A stretch of 16,843 nucleotides of DNA from CAYXVB01 sp964467785 (GCA_964467785.1 CAYXVB010000073.1:1-16843), one strand, 5' to 3'; positions 1-6,967 are shown, counted from the stretch's first letter. The notes: a model not told the origin generated them from the sequence alone. A program made the numbers and translations.

Positions 1-397
1 GGTTCGCGAAGGAAAGGTCTCCGCTCAGATCGTGATCGGTCGCGACCACCTCGAATGCGGCAGCGTGGCTTCGCCCAACCGTTAAACCGAAGCGATGAAG
101 GATGGCTCGGATGCCGTGGCTGATTGGCCGATCCTCAACGCGCTCGTCAACTCGGTCAATGGCGCATCCTGGGTCAGTCTTCATCACGGCGGCGGCGTCG
201 GCATGGGTTACTCGATCCATTCCGGCATGGTCGTGGTCGCCGATGGAACCGCAGACGCCGACTGGCGTCTCACCCGTGTACTCAATTCCGATTCAGGCAT
301 GGGGATCGTACGCCATGCGGACGCGGGATATGACATTGCCGAGAAAATCGGGCGGGACGCCTTTGTAAAGCGCGGCGGCAAGATGCCGATGCTTTGA
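1..397 (+). pseudogene. hutU: Urocanate hydratase, 3' part, with in-frame stop codon
   Basis: Urocanase converts urocanate to imidazolonepropionate in histidine degradation, using tightly bound NAD+. The frame starting at base 2 is open from the window edge and reads the family signatures IGRDHLECGSVASPNR, then TEAMKDGSDAVADW, WVSLHHGGGVGMGYS and GMGIVRHADAGYDIA, ending at TGA 395-397. Between SPNR and TEAMKDG, where the family has a Glu codon, the sequence has TAA at 83-85, which a single G-to-T change from GAA would explain. The frame continues without shift on both sides. As written, the protein would lose its last 103 residues, including the glycine-rich GGGVGMG stretch, so it is probably inactive. 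A re-start at ATG 95 would give only a 100-residue fragment. It could be a true nonsense mutation or a base-call error. Only 8 bases separate its end from the convergent dacB. Family identity is very certain; pseudogene status is less so. Confidence 0.85.
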
Positions 398-405
398 TCG
401 ATGCC

Positions 406-1833
406 CTAACGGAAGAGCTCGACTACGAGCCGGTCTGCCGTAGCGCGAGCTTGATCGCGCCCGGAGACGGGCGCTTGCGTGAGCGACACAAACGGGATCA
501 GCGCCTCGATCTTGCCGTCCGAGGCGAGCATCGGGGCGAAGCCCGCCAGATTGTAGGCGCCATTGACCGTGCCGGTTTTGCCGCGAAATTTTCCTGCGGC
601 GAGGGTGCCTACCATGCGACTTCGGAGTGTCCCGTCCGTCCCGGCGATAGCCAGGGCGTTCCAGAGGTGTTCAAAGTAAGGTGTCTCAAGCAGCGAGATC
701 AGGAACTGGTGGACCTTTCTCGGAGTGGTCACGTTCGTTCGTGACAGTCCGCTCCCATCGTTCAGTAAGATCAGGTCCCCATGATCGCGTGTCATCACTT
801 CAAGTCCTGCCACGCGCAGATCCGGTGCGCCCGGATCACCGACCACGCGACCGAGCTCTTGGTAAATCGCGTCGCCCACGAAGTTGAGGCTGAGCTTGAG
901 GAAGGGTGGAAGGATTTCACGAAGGGGCGGGGATTGGATGACGAGCTCGCGCTGAACCGCGTCCGCTGGCGGGTCGACGTCGTGGCTGTCGATCACGATG
1001 CCCGCGGAGTAGATCGCGGAACCAAGGAGCCGAAGCACCCACCCAGTGGCTTTGGGTACTGGGAGATAAAGCTCCGTACGTGGCGATCCGTGATTGAGCG
1101 TGCCTTGGATCAGAAAGCCATCGTCCGAGCGCTGGACGCTCAATCCCGTGGCCTGGCCGTAGGTGAGCTTAAGTCGAACCGGTGCCGTCAGCTCCGCCGA
1201 TTCCCAGCGGGAGGTATTGAGCGAGCGGATGATTAATTTGGCGCAGTTGATGTCGTTGTTGAGGGCCTCGGCGCGAGCGCCGTCGCAGGTCGTGAGATCT
1301 TCATCCTTCCAGCCCTGGGGCACGTTGCGAATCAGCCAGCGCGGATCGTTGGCGCGGGCGCGGATCGGTCCCTGGATGGATCGGACTTTGCGCGAATGCA
1401 TTTCGGCGGCGATTGCCTTGACTCGGGTCGTGAGGTTTTCGCCGTACTCAGACATTCCCCAACTGGGATCCCCGGCGCCCACGATCGTTACGCCATAAGC
1501 GATCCCCGGCGTGGCGGGGGATTCCAGCCACTTGACCCGGGTGACGAAGCGGTGGTCCGGCCCGAGATGTCGGAGTGCCGAATCGGCGACAAAGAGCTTG
1601 CTCACTGAAGCGGGCGTGAAATTCCGATCCGCGTTGCGGGAAAAATGTTCGAACCCGTCGCCCCCCAGGCTCACTCCGTAGGTGATCTCCCGATTGGCGG
1701 CAGTGTCGAGGATTCGGTCCCAGCGATTGCCACCCGCAGCGCGCGCGGATTGTGCCCCGAATACAGGCGCGAGGAAAAGAATGGAAACGAGGCTGGTGAC
1801 AGCGGCGATACGCCGCATATCCAGGGATGCCAT
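406..1833 (-). CDS. dacB: D-alanyl-D-alanine carboxypeptidase/endopeptidase (PBP4, peptidase S13)
   Basis: A class C penicillin-binding protein of 475 residues, close to the usual PBP4 length. It trims terminal D-Ala or cleaves cross-links of peptidoglycan in the periplasm. Residues 1 to about 32 form a Sec signal peptide: a positively charged MRR followed by a hydrophobic run ending AQSARA. The three penicillin-binding motifs are present: SVSK (S76-K79), SLN (S315-N317) and KTG (K419-G421), plus the PBP4-typical DGSGLSR near residue 360. The open frame extends upstream to 1953, but that would overlap the glutaredoxin-like gene and bury the signal peptide. ATG 1833 has a GGGATGG stretch about 7 bases upstream; ATG 1818 is the alternative. 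It is the last gene of gloA-glutaredoxin-dacB, starting 40 bases after the preceding stop. Stop is TAG. Confidence 0.93.
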   Translation of the reverse strand: MASLDMRRIAAVTSLVSILFLAPVFGAQSARAAGGNRWDRILDTAANREITYGVSLGGDGFEHFSRNADRNFTPASVSKLFVADSALRHLGPDHRFVTRVKWLESPATPGIAYGVTIVGAGDPSWGMSEYGENLTTRVKAIAAEMHSRKVRSIQGPIRARANDPRWLIRNVPQGWKDEDLTTCDGARAEALNNDINCAKLIIRSLNTSRWESAELTAPVRLKLTYGQATGLSVQRSDDGFLIQGTLNHGSPRTELYLPVPKATGWVLRLLGSAIYSAGIVIDSHDVDPPADAVQRELVIQSPPLREILPPFLKLSLNFVGDAIYQELGRVVGDPGAPDLRVAGLEVMTRDHGDLILLNDGSGLSRTNVTTPRKVHQFLISLLETPYFEHLWNALAIAGTDGTLRSRMVGTLAAGKFRGKTGTVNGAYNLAGFAPMLASDGKIEALIPFVSLTQAPVSGRDQARATADRLVVELFR

Positions 1834-1873
1834 CCGCGCACCATCCCATGCGGACGGCCTTTTTTCAATAAGT

Positions 1874-2248
1874 TCAGGCGAAACGACCCGACATGGCCTC
1901 GAGATAGGCGATGATGTCCGAAGACTCGTAAAGCCAGCGCACTTTGCCGCCATGTTCGTCGATCCGGAGACAGGGAACCTGCCTCATGCCGCCCTCACGC
2001 TCCAGCTCTTCGCCGAAAGCCGGGACTTTGCGCGCGTCCCGTAGCTCGATCGGCATGGCGAGTCGTTTCATCGCCCGGCGAACCTTGACGCAAAAGGGAC
2101 AGGCTTCGAACTGATAAAGTGCGAGATGACGGAGTTCGACCTCGAGCTGCCGCTGCTTCTCCACAGGGCGATGCACCGGAGTGGGAGTAAAAGCCCGGTC
2201 GAGAAATAGGATGAGCGCTCCTAGGACGGCGCGGATCAGGTTCATCAT
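1874..2248 (-). CDS. Membrane-anchored glutaredoxin/GST N-terminal-domain protein
   Basis: A 124-residue thioredoxin-fold protein. Residues 1-20 (MMNLIRAVLGALILFLDRAF) look like an N-terminal membrane anchor or uncleaved signal. A glutaredoxin-like domain follows: the beta strand LALYQFEAC leads to the redox motif CPFC near residues 50-53, then VKVRRAMKRL, the cis-Pro element QVPCLRID near 92, and the C-terminal helix ESSDIIAYLEAM typical of glutaredoxins and GST N-domains. It probably performs glutathione-dependent thiol exchange; the substrate is unknown. Which side of the membrane the domain faces cannot be told, and only cytoplasmic placement would suit glutathione reduction. Two adjacent ATGs (2248, 2245) are possible; AAGGA about 9 bases upstream fits the first. 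It lies 12 bases after gloA, and co-transcription with that glutathione-dependent enzyme supports a glutathione link. Confidence 0.8.
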   Translation of the reverse strand: MMNLIRAVLGALILFLDRAFTPTPVHRPVEKQRQLEVELRHLALYQFEACPFCVKVRRAMKRLAMPIELRDARKVPAFGEELEREGGMRQVPCLRIDEHGGKVRWLYESSDIIAYLEAMSGRFA

Positions 2249-2260
2249 GTCGGAAATTCC

Positions 2261-2644
2261 TTAATACTCGATCAGCTCGATCTCGTAGCCGTCCGGATCG
2301 TCGATAAAGGCCATGCCCCTTTTGCCGTCGGGCGTACGGCCGGGTCCCCAACTGAGATCATAGCCGCGCTGTTGCAGTCGCTTCTGTACGTCCGTGATCG
2401 AAGTGACGTGGTAGGCGGTGTGCCCGTAGGCATCGCCGCGCTCGTACTGAGTGACTCCCCAGTTATGGGTCAATTCGATCTGGGGACCGTTGTCGCCATC
2501 GCCTGGCGCGCGCAGGAACACCAGCGTAAACTTGTCCTCCGGGTAATCAGACCTCTTGACGATCTGGAACCCCAGCCCCTCGGTGTAAAAGCGGAGGGAT
2601 TTTTCAAGGTCGGTGACTCGAATCATCGTGTGGAGGTAGCGCAT
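2261..2644 (-). CDS. gloA: Lactoylglutathione lyase (glyoxalase I)
   Basis: Glyoxalase I turns the hemithioacetal of methylglyoxal and glutathione into S-lactoylglutathione, a cytoplasmic detoxification step. The 127-residue product has the two-fold betaalphabetabetabeta (VOC) layout and the four expected metal ligands: H5 (MRYLHTMIRV), E57 (QIELTHNW), H75 (YGHTAYHV) and E123 (YEIELIEY). DPDGYEIELIEY at the end is family-typical, and the length is that of the short Ni-type bacterial enzymes. The frame stays open to 2662, but ATG 2644 gives the canonical MRYLHTMIRV start and has AAGGTG 7 bases upstream, so I chose it. First gene of the minus-strand gloA-glutaredoxin-dacB group, divergent from hutI across 62 bases. 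Confidence 0.95.
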   Translation of the reverse strand: MRYLHTMIRVTDLEKSLRFYTEGLGFQIVKRSDYPEDKFTLVFLRAPGDGDNGPQIELTHNWGVTQYERGDAYGHTAYHVTSITDVQKRLQQRGYDLSWGPGRTPDGKRGMAFIDDPDGYEIELIEY

Positions 2645-2651
2645 GCGCAGG

Positions 2652-2657
2652 CACCTT
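2652..2657 (-). promoter_or_regulatory. gloA ribosome binding site
   Basis: On the minus strand this reads AAGGTG, 7 bases before ATG 2644. It decides the gloA start against the in-frame upstream codon at 2662, which would add six residues not seen in the family. Confidence 0.6.
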
Positions 2658-2671
2658 ATCACAACCGCGTT

Positions 2672-2700
2672 TTGACTGCGCGAGTCCCGTGCGGTAGTTT
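2672..2700 (+). promoter_or_regulatory. Possible hutI promoter (weak)
   Basis: TTGACT (2672-2677), a 17-base spacer, then TAGTTT (2695-2700). The -35 is good and the -10 poor. Initiation would fall at about 2706-2707, on the GTG start of hutI, giving a leaderless message. This is a matrix-style guess from sequence alone. Confidence 0.25.
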
Positions 2701-2706
2701 GAGGGC

Positions 2707-3948
2707 GTGCTGAAAGCCATCATTCATGCAAACGAGGTTTGGACCGGGGCAGGAGTGCGCGTCAAAGACGGCAGACGGGTAGACGAGCACGATCTCGGGG
2801 TGATCCGTGATGGCGCTGTGGTTTATAGCGTCAAGAAGGTGGGTAAAAAGGAGATACCTCAGCGCGTCGAATGGGTCGGACCAACCGTGGACCTTCCAAA
2901 GAAATACGCGCGAGTGCGTAAGCGCGATCTGCGCGGCCGTCATACGGTGATTCCTGGGATGATCGATTGCCACACGCATCTGGTCTTCGCAGGAGACCGC
3001 TCCGAGGAGTTCGCTCTGCGTTGCGGTGGCGCAAGCTACGAGGATATCGCCAAAAAAGGAGGAGGCATCCTCACTACGGTCCGCGCCACTCGCGCGGCCA
3101 CTGTCGAAGAACTTGAACGTCTTGCGATCCCGCGTGTCCGTGAGATGGCCGCCTACGGCGTCCGCACGATTGAGATCAAGAGCGGCTACGGGCTCACGAC
3201 CGAATCGGAGCTCAAGATCCTCGAGGTGATTCCACGGCTTCGCAAGCGATTTCCGGAGCTGACCTTTTCCGCAACCTTTCTGGGTGCCCATGCTTTCCCG
3301 AAGGAGATGTCGCGCGAGGAGTATCTCAAGGAGCTGATCGAAGTGATGCTCCCAATTGTCGCGAAAAAGAAGCTGGCTCGAAGCTGTGACGTATTTGTCG
3401 ATCAGGGCTATTACACGGTCCAGGAAGGCGTTCGGATCCTCGAAAAAGCGGCATCCTTCGGATTATCCGTCAAAGTGCACGCCGACGAGCTTGCCAACAC
3501 GGAATCCGCCGCGATGGCTGTAGGGTTGGGCGCCCTCTCGGCCGATCATCTTCTATGCATTTCGGACGCCGGAGTGAAAGCGCTAGCTTCCTCCGATACA
3601 GTGGCCGTACTCCTTCCCGGAACGGCGTTCTATCTCAAGGCCTCCCATGCGCCCGCGCGCAAACTCATCTCCGCTGGGGCTGCGGTCGCGCTATCGACGG
3701 ACTTTAATCCGGGAACGAGCATGACCCTATCGCTGCCCGCAGTGATGACCATCGCGGCGCTTTATCTCGGCATGACGCGCGCGGAGATTTTCGCCGCGGT
3801 CACCTATAACGCGGCAAAGGCGCTGGGGATCCACAAGCGCAAGGGGACGATCGAACGCGGCGGTGACGCGGATTTCGTCGTCTTGCCGTTCGATCGCTTT
3901 GAAGAGATGTATTACCGTTTTGCCTGGTCGCCAGTCGGGGTTTCTTGA
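2707..3948 (+). CDS. hutI: Imidazolonepropionase
   Basis: Hydrolyses 4-imidazolone-5-propionate to N-formimino-L-glutamate, the third step of histidine degradation, in the cytoplasm. The 413 residues are within the family range. Amidohydrolase-fold metal site: H89 and H91 (MIDCHTHLVFAG), H258 with E261 (KVHADELAN), H281 (SADHLL) and D332 (STDFNPGTS). Further family signatures are EIKSGYGLTTESELK, FLGAHAFP and PGTAFYL. The start is GTG 2707. GAGG at 2701-2704 lies too close for a standard ribosome site, so the start may be leaderless. The C terminus stops just after the beta strand where family members often read YHFG, a slightly short tail. The last 37 bases overlap the end of the convergent PAP2 gene. 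It shares strand with the damaged hutU but not its immediate neighbourhood. Confidence 0.95.
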   Translation: MLKAIIHANEVWTGAGVRVKDGRRVDEHDLGVIRDGAVVYSVKKVGKKEIPQRVEWVGPTVDLPKKYARVRKRDLRGRHTVIPGMIDCHTHLVFAGDRSEEFALRCGGASYEDIAKKGGGILTTVRATRAATVEELERLAIPRVREMAAYGVRTIEIKSGYGLTTESELKILEVIPRLRKRFPELTFSATFLGAHAFPKEMSREEYLKELIEVMLPIVAKKKLARSCDVFVDQGYYTVQEGVRILEKAASFGLSVKVHADELANTESAAMAVGLGALSADHLLCISDAGVKALASSDTVAVLLPGTAFYLKASHAPARKLISAGAAVALSTDFNPGTSMTLSLPAVMTIAALYLGMTRAEIFAAVTYNAAKALGIHKRKGTIERGGDADFVVLPFDRFEEMYYRFAWSPVGVS

Positions 3949-4721
3949 CCGGAGACTCCGCTGGCAGGAGCGCTTTCAGCCCCTCCGTTGCCATTGCTGT
4001 TTCCGTTGGCGGCGGCAGGCACCGCCTCGGATCCCCGGTAAGTGACGAGGGTATCAAAGATCCAGTGGAAGGTGACAGCCATCAGCAGTCCTGTGATCAC
4101 GTCGATCAGGTAGTGCTGCTTGGTGGTGAGAGTGCTGATGGCGATCATGGTTGCCCAGAGGAACATGAACGGAAACTTGCTTCGGCGTTCTTTCAGGAAC
4201 ATGAGTGCCGACAGGTACACGCTGCTCACATGCAGGCTGGGTAGGCAGTTGGCCGGACTGTCGGTAGTTCTGAGCGACTTGAAGACGTAGTTGGTCGCGA
4301 AATCCAGGCTATCCGGCAGGGGAAACAAATCCCGCGGAAAGGCCGTGGGAAAGACCCAAAAGATCAGCACGCTGACGGTCTGAAGGGATAGGAAAGAGTA
4401 CACATATCGGTTCGAAAGCTTGATGTCTTTCATCGCCGCATAGGTGATGAAGAACAGGAAGTACTCGCTCAGGTAGATCCAGATGGTTTCCGGAATGAAC
4501 GGAATCGCGTTGTCGATCATCGACATCGGCAGCAGCTGAGGCGGCGCGATGTGGAAATGATTGGACGTCAGGTAGAGAAACGTAGCGAGCATCGTCAAGA
4601 TGACGCCCATGACCGCCTTGTTCTCTTTGGAGATGATCAGCGGCAGGACGAAAGTCTTGTTGAGGGCCTTGCGTGGCTTTCCGGAGGACGAAATCATCAA
4701 GTCTTGCTGTTGGCTAGCCAT
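3912..4721 (-). CDS. PAP2-superfamily membrane phosphatase/phosphotransferase
   Basis: A 269-residue multi-pass membrane protein with hydrophobic segments at about 36-52, 82-98, 107-125, 184-199 and 205-222. It carries the two distal PAP2 motifs: PSLHVS (H164) and KQHYLID (H203, D207), resembling the C2 and C3 motifs of phosphatidate phosphatases and of AUR1/inositol-phosphorylceramide-synthase-type proteins. A classic C1 KxxxxxxRP is not evident; FPTAFPRDLFPLPD (about 124-137) occupies the likely place. The SLH form of C2, rather than SGH, favours the AUR1-like subgroup. The substrate is probably a membrane lipid phosphate or diphosphate. The C-terminal 35 residues are Gly/Asn/Ala-rich and hydrophilic. 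ATG 4721 overlaps the end of the tlpA-like gene by 25 bases; ATG 4697, forming TGATG with that stop, is the alternative. The two genes are almost certainly co-transcribed. Confidence 0.8.
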   Translation of the reverse strand: MASQQQDLMISSSGKPRKALNKTFVLPLIISKENKAVMGVILTMLATFLYLTSNHFHIAPPQLLPMSMIDNAIPFIPETIWIYLSEYFLFFITYAAMKDIKLSNRYVYSFLSLQTVSVLIFWVFPTAFPRDLFPLPDSLDFATNYVFKSLRTTDSPANCLPSLHVSSVYLSALMFLKERRSKFPFMFLWATMIAISTLTTKQHYLIDVITGLLMAVTFHWIFDTLVTYRGSEAVPAAANGNSNGNGGAESAPASGVSGQETPTGDQAKR

Positions 4722-5314
4722 TGTTCCATTTTTCCGCGGATTTCAGCGCTGTTCCAATCGAGCTCGCCATTATGGATCATGAGCACCTTGCGCTGCGAAT
4801 CCAGGATCACGGTCAGCGGAATGGCGTGGACGTCAAAAAGCTCGGAGAGCTTGGTTTCGCGATCGACGTACACCGGGAACTCGATCTTCATCTCCTTGAG
4901 CGTTTTCGGGAGCACGGCTTCGGGTTTTTCGTCGACGTTGACTGCGACGATCTCGAGTCCCTTGGAGCCAAAGGATTTCTGTAGCTGAACGATGGACGGC
5001 ATCTCGATCATACAGGCCGTGCACCAGCTTGCCCAGAAGTTGACGAGGTAGACCTTGCCCTTGAGTTCCGAAAGCTTAATTCCGCTTTCATCCGCCTTCG
5101 TGCCGAACTTATGCAGCACGAAATCCGGGGTCACCGCGCCCACTTTAAACTCGCCGTTATCACCCGCGTTCGGGGCTTCGGTATTTTGAGTTTTATCCGG
5201 CAGCTGCGACTTGACGAGCGTCAGTGCGCCGATCACCAAAGCGAGCAAAACCACCAATGGAATCAATGTCTTGATGACAGTGCGGCGTCCGCCGGCCTCA
5301 GGTTGGGTTGTCAT
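4697..5314 (-). CDS. TlpA/ResA-family membrane-tethered thiol-disulfide oxidoreductase
   Basis: A 205-residue protein with an N-terminal membrane anchor (hydrophobic residues 15-34 after GGRRTVIK) and a periplasm-facing thioredoxin fold. The redox motif is WCTAC (C98, C101) within VNFWASWCTACMIEMPS, preceded by APDF-like VTPDFVLHKF and LSELKGKVYLV, as in ResA/TlpA/CcmG relatives. The cis-Pro loop is HAIPLTVILD, with its Pro near 166. Such proteins reduce disulfides in periplasmic targets such as cytochrome c apoproteins, or act in thiol repair; no cytochrome maturation gene is nearby, so the partner is unknown. The start ATG 5314 lacks a clear ribosome site, and a TATAAT sits 16 bases upstream on this strand, so the leader would be very short. 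First gene of the pair with the PAP2 gene. Confidence 0.88.
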   Translation of the reverse strand: MTTQPEAGGRRTVIKTLIPLVVLLALVIGALTLVKSQLPDKTQNTEAPNAGDNGEFKVGAVTPDFVLHKFGTKADESGIKLSELKGKVYLVNFWASWCTACMIEMPSIVQLQKSFGSKGLEIVAVNVDEKPEAVLPKTLKEMKIEFPVYVDRETKLSELFDVHAIPLTVILDSQRKVLMIHNGELDWNSAEIRGKMEQWLANSKT

Positions 5315-5337
5315 GGCTCGCGATCTTACATTATAAT
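5308..5337 (+). promoter_or_regulatory. Sigma70-type promoter of the prepilin-like gene
   Basis: TTGTCA (5308-5313, 5 of 6 consensus bases), an 18-base spacer and a perfect TATAAT (5332-5337). Initiation at the usual distance falls at about 5344, one base before ATG 5345, predicting a leaderless or nearly leaderless message. The same AT block (ATTATAAT) also contains a TATAAT on the opposite strand (5335-5330), suitably placed as the -10 of the tlpA-like gene, so it may work in both directions. Confidence 0.55.
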
Positions 5338-5344
5338 TTGAGGG

Positions 5345-5611
5345 ATGCGGAAGGGGTTAATCGGCCGATTGGCAGAAGTTTTCGCGAGGGCATACGGGGA
5401 GGGGCGCGAGCGCCTCCGCGCCCTGTTCGAGGAGGATGACGGCCAGGTCATCGTTGAATACCTCCTCATGCTCTCGGCAATGCTGGTCGTGGCGACGATC
5501 CTGGGCACTGGCTTCCGCCGGATGCTGACCTCGGTCTGGGAACGCATCGCCAAGGACGTGGCCGCTCCCTGTCCTGGCTGTAATCCACCGCCGGAAATCC
5601 GATTTCGTTGA
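5345..5611 (+). CDS. Type IV prepilin-like small protein (Flp/class III signal type)
   Basis: An 88-residue protein with a charged 33-residue leader ending DDG, then QVIVEYLLMLSAMLVVATILG. This is the prepilin peptidase pattern: Gly33 at -1, Gln34 at +1 and Glu38 at +5, followed by a hydrophobic helix. The tail (61-88) is short and contains CPGC (C76, C79), which could form a small disulfide or bind metal. The leader is longer than in most Flp pilins. Prediction: processed by a prepilin peptidase and inserted in the inner membrane as a minor or Flp-type pseudopilin. No tad, pil or gsp gene is visible within the window, so its assembly machinery must be elsewhere. It stands alone between two minus-strand operons. 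ATG 5345 has GAGGG immediately before it, too close for normal ribosome pairing. Confidence 0.7.
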   Translation: MRKGLIGRLAEVFARAYGEGRERLRALFEEDDGQVIVEYLLMLSAMLVVATILGTGFRRMLTSVWERIAKDVAAPCPGCNPPPEIRFR

Positions 5612-5651
5612 ATCGCTACGGCGTTTGGGTTGCCTTGTTTCCGGTCGGGCC

Positions 5652-6314
5652 TTAGCCCCGTTTTCCGGTCTTGCGATAGATCAGGTACAGCTCGTCCCCG
5701 ATGCGCTTGCAGCGTGCGAGCTTGAGGTTGACTACGCCCTTGGGGGGTAGGCCGGGACCGTCCACGAGGGTCGGCGCGCCGACGCCGCCAACCACTCTGG
5801 GGGTGATCGTGACGTTGTATTCGTCGATGAGGTCCTGGCTGGCAAAGTCCCACATGATCCCGCCGCCGCCTTCGACAAGCAGCTTTTTGAAGCCCAGATC
5901 TTCGAGCGCGCGGACGATCTGTAGGGCGACGGGCTTCTTTGAGGTCGGCTTTTCGAGGAGAACGACTTCCGACGACCTTTGGAAAGTCCGGAGTCGCGCG
6001 GCCGAGGGCATCTGGGTCACGAAGAGAATCCGGCGCTTTCCGGGATCCCGGAAAAATGGCCAGGCTGCGCTGATGCCTTCGAGCGATGAGCTGACGATGG
6101 CATTGGCGGGCTGCCGAGAGGCCGGCGCGTCCTTGAGGCCGCAAAACCCCTTGTAGGTTCGCAGCGTGGAGGCGCCGAACAAGACGATATCGCTCTTGCG
6201 GCGGAGGACCTGCATCTGCCGCCGATCCTCGTCGGTGCCCAACGGGAAGTAGGCGCGGCTCGTAGTTGCGATCTTTCCGTCGATGCTGGTGGCGAGATTC
6301 GAGAAAACGAACAT
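5652..6314 (-). CDS. RibD C-terminal-domain (dihydrofolate reductase-fold) reductase
   Basis: A 220-residue stand-alone member of the RibD_C family, the NADPH-dependent reductase domain that in RibD reduces 5-amino-6-ribosylamino-pyrimidinedione phosphate in riboflavin synthesis. Visible motifs: N-terminal SNLATSIDGKIA (TSxDGKIA), DIVLFGASTLRTY, the nucleotide-binding LLVEGGGGIMWDF and the C-terminal NVTITPRVVGGVGAPTLVDG. There is no deaminase domain and no other riboflavin gene nearby. Many such single-domain proteins have unknown substrates, so a role in riboflavin synthesis should not be assumed. ATG 6314 lies 12 bases after the rlmE stop, which indicates one transcript. Confidence 0.85.
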   Translation of the reverse strand: MFVFSNLATSIDGKIATTSRAYFPLGTDEDRRQMQVLRRKSDIVLFGASTLRTYKGFCGLKDAPASRQPANAIVSSSLEGISAAWPFFRDPGKRRILFVTQMPSAARLRTFQRSSEVVLLEKPTSKKPVALQIVRALEDLGFKKLLVEGGGGIMWDFASQDLIDEYNVTITPRVVGGVGAPTLVDGPGLPPKGVVNLKLARCKRIGDELYLIYRKTGKRG

Positions 6315-6326
6315 GTCTCGGTTTCC

Positions 6327-6959
6327 TTAGGATTGCGGGGCGGTCTCGGGGGCCGCCGGCTTGGCGGGGCCTTTCCAGTGGGTGGCGATGAAGAAGATTT
6401 CCTTGCTCTCCTTGCGCGTGCTCTTGGGACGGAGCACTTCGACGCGCTGGAATTTGGAGCGGAGCTTGTCGCGGAACGCCTCGAATTCCTCGGAGTGGAA
6501 GAGCTTGCAGACGAAGGAGCCTCGTGGCCGCAAAAAGCGCTCGGCGGTGTCGAGCGCGAGGTCGCAAAGCTCGAGCGAGCGGGTCTGGTCGGTGATCCGG
6601 ATGCCGGTGGTCTTGGGGGCCATATCCGAGAGCACGACGTCAAACGGCGGCGAGATGCCATGGTCGGCCATGACCTTGCCGACATCAAGTCCCCTCATAT
6701 CTGCAGTGACGAAGACGCAGTTTTGCAGCGTCAGCTTGATGGCTTGGATATCGATTCCGAGAACGCGCCCTTGCAGACCGACCTTTTGAGCGGCGTATTG
6801 CGACCACGATCCAGGCGCGGCGCCGAGATCCAGGATCTTGTAGCCCGGCTTCAGGATATGAAAGCGGTCATCGATTTCTTGAAGCTTGAATACCGAGCGG
6901 GCGACGAAGTTCTCCTTCTTCGCCTTGTGGAAAAAATAGTCTTTTTGGTTATACGCCAA
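6327..6959 (-). CDS. rlmE: 23S rRNA (uridine-2'-O)-methyltransferase RlmE (FtsJ/RrmJ)
   Basis: Methylates the 2'-OH of U2552 (E. coli numbering) in the A loop of 23S rRNA using S-adenosylmethionine, late in 50S assembly. The 210 residues contain the full K-D-K-E catalytic tetrad: K25 (ARSVFKL), D112 (LSDMAP), K152 (VCKLF) and E187 (SKEIFF). The SAM loop is ILDLGAAPGSWSQ (42-54). The N terminus MAYNQKDYFFHKAK matches short RlmE proteins, so the TTG at 6957-6959 is taken as the start. It has AGGAAG 8 bases upstream, which lies inside the 24-bp inverted repeat described separately. The last 15 residues are a Pro/Ala-rich extension. Translation may depend on whether the upstream repeat is folded. 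Followed at 12 bases by the RibD_C-type gene. Confidence 0.95.
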   Translation of the reverse strand: MAYNQKDYFFHKAKKENFVARSVFKLQEIDDRFHILKPGYKILDLGAAPGSWSQYAAQKVGLQGRVLGIDIQAIKLTLQNCVFVTADMRGLDVGKVMADHGISPPFDVVLSDMAPKTTGIRITDQTRSLELCDLALDTAERFLRPRGSFVCKLFHSEEFEAFRDKLRSKFQRVEVLRPKSTRKESKEIFFIATHWKGPAKPAAPETAPQS

Positions 6960-6967
6960 GGTATCCG

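Noticed and set aside
2659..3291. 210-codon minus-strand open frame
   Set aside because: It is antisense to hutI and crosses into the gloA control region; no recognisable content.
5326..6567. Long minus-strand open frame of 413 codons
   Set aside because: It overlaps the prepilin gene, the RibD_C gene and rlmE in another frame and reads as Arg/Pro-rich low-complexity protein, typical of a shadow in GC-rich DNA.
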